Virus record (IMG/VR): IMGVR_UViG_3300006931_000521
Location: 1-22,818 of that record
Source of the DNA: a virus
DNA: 22,818 nucleotides
Reading direction: 5' to 3' (one strand)
Below are positions 20,417 through 22,818 of this stretch, in pieces. The translations under genes were made by a program, and so were the position numbers. Position 1 is the first letter of the stretch. Every line of letters begins with the position of its first letter. Under the pieces are notes generated by a model. The model was not told where the DNA came from and ran no database searches. It worked only from the letters and a program-made list of their open reading frames with translations.

Positions 20417-20851
20417 TTAGAGCGTCTGCGTTAGGGTCTTCTGTTTGTTGCCGATCCGGACGGTGATCCGGAGGGCCACCTCGTTAGCTTTGGTCTTTGA
20501 TGGCGGCTCGATGTCCACGAGGGCCGCAACAGGTGACCACTTACGGAGGGCGTCATCGACGTACACCCGCGCCGTCTCGCGCAGGATCGGCGTGTTGGCC
20601 TTGTGGCGCAGCCGGTCCAGGTCAGAGCCGAAGCTCGGTTCCCACGGCAGCGTGCCCCGCGCGGTGCCGAGAACTTGGCCGACGTTGGACATGACCTCTT
20701 CGTCCCCGGAGCCGGAAGCGAAATCGCTCTCGACACGGCGGAACGGCCGGATCAGACCCGTGATGAGGTTCGTCTTGGGCTTAGGGGCGGCCGCGACCGT
20801 ATCGGCCGGGGCTCGGGTAGGAATGATCGACCATGTGTATTCGAGCGGCAT
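20417..20851 (-). CDS. gp25-like baseplate wedge protein
   Basis: 144 residues from the ATG at 20851, which overlaps the upstream stop (TAATG). The motifs ASGSGDEEVMSNVGQVLGTARGTLPWEPSFGSDLDRLRHKAN (45-85) and ALRKWSPVAALVDIE (101-115) are those of GPW/gp25 proteins. It is about 20 residues longer at the N-terminus than the shortest family members. Part of the wedge and the start of the tube-sheath platform, with gpJ and gpI downstream. Confidence 0.9.
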   Translation of the reverse strand: MPLEYTWSIIPTRAPADTVAAAPKPKTNLITGLIRPFRRVESDFASGSGDEEVMSNVGQVLGTARGTLPWEPSFGSDLDRLRHKANTPILRETARVYVDDALRKWSPVAALVDIEPPSKTKANEVALRITVRIGNKQKTLTQTL

Positions 20852-21288
20852 TAGACATACACCCCTTCGATCCACACGTCGGCGGTCAACGTCGTAACCG
20901 TGGCCCCCGTATTGACCGTGACGCCAAGCGAGCCTGACGCGGAGCCGATATCGCATACGCGCCGGGCGGCCACGAGAGTTAGATCGACCTGGCTGTCCAG
21001 GACGAGAGCCGTGCCGAGCGAGACGTTGGCCACGACGCTGACTCCAGTGACGCTACCGGTGGATTTGCTGGAGCCGTCGATGCTGATACTCGGGGCCCCC
21101 GTGAGCGTGCCGGTAAGAGTCTTTATGACGACCCAAGCTTGCGTCACCGCGAAGCGCTGCGACGTCTTTCGCAGTAGGCCGCCCCCGGAGCCCAGAGGGC
21201 TTCCCGTGATGTCGGTATAACCGGTGTTCTTGAGATTTACTCCTCGGGCGACGAAACAAACCGGCCCGGGACGCTGTACGCCTGCCAT
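20851..21288 (-). CDS. Hypothetical structural protein, Gly/Thr/Val-rich beta
   Basis: 145 residues, mostly beta-forming and low in charge (VVIKTLTGTLTGAPSISIDGSSKSTGSVTGVSVVANVSLGTALVL). It resembles small fibre-tip or capsid-decoration proteins and lies between a fibre gene and gp25. It starts 5 bases after the fibre gene stop. No family identified. Confidence 0.65.
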   Translation of the reverse strand: MAGVQRPGPVCFVARGVNLKNTGYTDITGSPLGSGGGLLRKTSQRFAVTQAWVVIKTLTGTLTGAPSISIDGSSKSTGSVTGVSVVANVSLGTALVLDSQVDLTLVAARRVCDIGSASGSLGVTVNTGATVTTLTADVWIEGVYV

Positions 21289-21293
21289 TTTAA

Positions 21294-22818
21294 TTAGACC
21301 TCATACCAAGCGGTTCCGTCATAGAGCAGCGTCAGGAATTCACCAGCCTGCATTTCGAGACTAGAGCCGGATTTTGTGCGGATCGTTTTTACCGGGTTGG
21401 TGGGGGAAAAGCCGTCCTGGATCGTGATGGTGGAATCGAACGTGAGCCGCACGCGTGAGCCGGCCTGCCAACCGGTCGAATCGATGCCCTTGATCGTAGT
21501 CGAGCCGGTGATCGTGTAGAGATTGCCGGAGGTGGTGTTATTGGTGGCGGCTCCGCCGGTGACGTACCCGGCGAGCGTCATCTCGTTCGCGCTGGCCGTG
21601 TCCGCGCCCTTGCGCTCCTGGATCCGGCCTACGGTGTAGATGCCGCCCATGGAGAGGGTGTCTTTGTCCCCATAGGTGTAGACGTTGATACCGGTGGCGC
21701 TGCTAAACGACGCTCCGTGCTGGAACGACTGATTGAAATAGTTAAATTGGCACTCACCGGTCGAGCCGTTTGGTTGCAAGCCGGGAAGAATAAGAGGAAT
21801 CCAGCGACTAGCCGAGCCTGAATAGCGAAACAGAAACGACTGCCCCGGGAAGCACGTGGGATAATAACCCGCCGAAGAGGCGCCGGAATACTGTTCGGCA
21901 AAACGGTTCGCGGCTGATGAGGTGCCGGCTTCGATTGCGATTTGGAACGTCGTGGTTCCGCCGTTTCGAATGATTACGATCCGTCCGTCGACTCCACCCT
22001 GTAGGCCTCGGACCAGATTGAAGCTGGCCGAGCCCGTCACGTTGATCATCAGACAGTCGGCGTATCCGGTAGGGGCCCAATCCTCGTAGAACCCGCCCGC
22101 GGCGTCGATGATAGACCCGCCCCACGACGCCGAACCCGTAGACTGCGGCGCGTTCGCCGCTCGCACGAACCCGACGCATCGCCAATTGCCGGAGCCTTCG
22201 GATCGAAAGATCCCGATGTCGCCGGCCGCGGTGATGATGTTAGCGGCGCCCGGCAGGATCAGCGACGTCGCGTTGTGGGTAAGCGTCAAAACTCCGTCGA
22301 ACACGAGGACGCGCTCGGCCCCGGCCGCGACCGTTCCGAAGGCCGTGATCGTTGTGGTGCCGGTTATGTGCGCGAGCGTGCCGGTTGCCGTTGACAGATC
22401 CGTTGTCGACGCGGAAGCGATGTTTGTCGACTTCGTGTTTAGGTTGTCGGCGGCCGCTACGGCTGAGCTGGCATTCGTGCCTCCGTCCGCGATAGCAAGA
22501 TCGGTGATGCCCGTGACGGAGCCGCCCGTGATGGACACGCTCGCGGCCGCTTGCGTCGCGATCGTGCCAAGTCCGAGCGTCGTGCGCTGCGCGGACGCGT
22601 CGGCGTCGTCGACGAGGGCGCGGCCGGCCGCGGTGAAGGTCGCGAGGGAGGCCGTCCCCGAGCCGGTGAAGTACGGCAAGCGATCGGCGGCCGAGGTCAG
22701 GCCAGCGATCGCGGCAAGCTCGGCGTCCTGCGCCTGGACGTCGGTTCCGATGACGAGACCCAGCGTCGTGCGCTGCGCGGACGCGTCGGCGTCGTCGATC
22801 AGCGCGCGCCCCGCGGCC
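21294..22818 (-). CDS. Tail fibre-like protein with long N-terminal repeats (5' end beyond the right edge)
   Basis: The frame stays open to the right edge of the window; the apparent start at 22679 is an internal TTG. At least 508 residues are visible. Residues near the right edge show two copies of a repeat, AAGRALIDDADASAQRTTLGL and AAGRALVDDADASAQRTTLGL, 62 residues apart and linked by LTSAADRLPYFTGSGTASLATFT. This repeat type is common in phage fibre shafts. The C-terminal end (SLEMQAGEFLTLLYDGTAWYEV) is a typical fibre terminus. It lies upstream of gp25, whereas fibres usually follow tail protein I. Confidence 0.82.
   Translation of the reverse strand, partial: AAGRALIDDADASAQRTTLGLVIGTDVQAQDAELAAIAGLTSAADRLPYFTGSGTASLATFTAAGRALVDDADASAQRTTLGLGTIATQAAASVSITGGSVTGITDLAIADGGTNASSAVAAADNLNTKSTNIASASTTDLSTATGTLAHITGTTTITAFGTVAAGAERVLVFDGVLTLTHNATSLILPGAANIITAAGDIGIFRSEGSGNWRCVGFVRAANAPQSTGSASWGGSIIDAAGGFYEDWAPTGYADCLMINVTGSASFNLVRGLQGGVDGRIVIIRNGGTTTFQIAIEAGTSSAANRFAEQYSGASSAGYYPTCFPGQSFLFRYSGSASRWIPLILPGLQPNGSTGECQFNYFNQSFQHGASFSSATGINVYTYGDKDTLSMGGIYTVGRIQERKGADTASANEMTLAGYVTGGAATNNTTSGNLYTITGSTTIKGIDSTGWQAGSRVRLTFDSTITIQDGFSPTNPVKTIRTKSGSSLEMQAGEFLTLLYDGTAWYEV
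22576..22798. repeat. 37-bp identical repeat with 186-bp period in fibre gene
   Basis: A 37-base stretch beginning AGCGTCGTGCGCTGCGCGGA occurs at 22576-22612 and 22762-22798. It encodes the DDADASAQRTTLGL segment; the 186-bp period equals a 62-residue protein repeat. More copies may lie to the right. Confidence 0.8.

Overview
The window is GC-rich (roughly two thirds by eye), densely coded double-stranded DNA phage sequence. It carries a replication operon, an integrase with its attachment site, a regulatory block, a lysis cassette and contractile-type baseplate and fibre genes. No bacterial housekeeping gene is visible. Gly/Ala-repeat lipoproteins like the one at 9578-10222 are typical of Myxococcota surface proteins, so a myxobacterial or related host is my best guess, but it rests on weak evidence. 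The integrase and an internal attP-like tRNA-Thr fragment point to a temperate phage. Because phage genes lie on both sides of that site, the DNA looks like the free (circular or permuted) phage form rather than an integrated prophage.

Layout. (1) 1-5194, plus strand: a family A DNA polymerase cut by the left edge, then a tightly coupled operon with a small membrane protein, a P-loop protein, a MazG/HisE-like nucleotide pyrophosphohydrolase, an HD phosphohydrolase, four small unknowns, a stand-alone helix-turn-helix protein and an excisionase-like protein. (2) 5151-6570: a tyrosine integrase on the minus strand whose 3' end overlaps the excisionase gene, then a tRNA-Thr(CGT) 3' half (putative attP core), four GGAC direct repeats at exact 10-bp spacing (putative arm sites) and an inverted repeat. 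(3) 6571-8623: a small AT-hook/zinc protein, then a minus-strand operon of an XRE regulator, a 27-residue membrane peptide, a RuvC-like resolvase and an HNH endonuclease, then a control region. (4) 8624-11249, plus: two unknown proteins and a cassette of exported proteins (lipoprotein, small exported protein, secreted beta-sandwich-like protein) closed by a strong intrinsic terminator. (5) 11257-13415, plus: ParB-like protein, zinc-ribbon protein, dNMP kinase, small Cys-rich protein. (6) 22818-13412, minus: fibre, gp25-like wedge, baseplate J, tail protein I, second fibre, zinc-ribbon protein, endolysin, coiled-coil membrane protein, holin-like protein and an unknown, meeting region 5 tail to tail.

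How the genes fit together. The polymerase, MazG-like, HD and dNMP kinase genes reshape the nucleotide pool and copy DNA. The first three are the same classes as DpoZ, MazZ and DatZ of 2-aminoadenine (Z) phages, so a base-substituted genome is worth testing, but no PurZ is in the window. AT-rich dyads with a GCGTAA half-site, and an identical 11-mer placed at the same distance from two start codons, suggest a shared regulatory circuit at operon boundaries.
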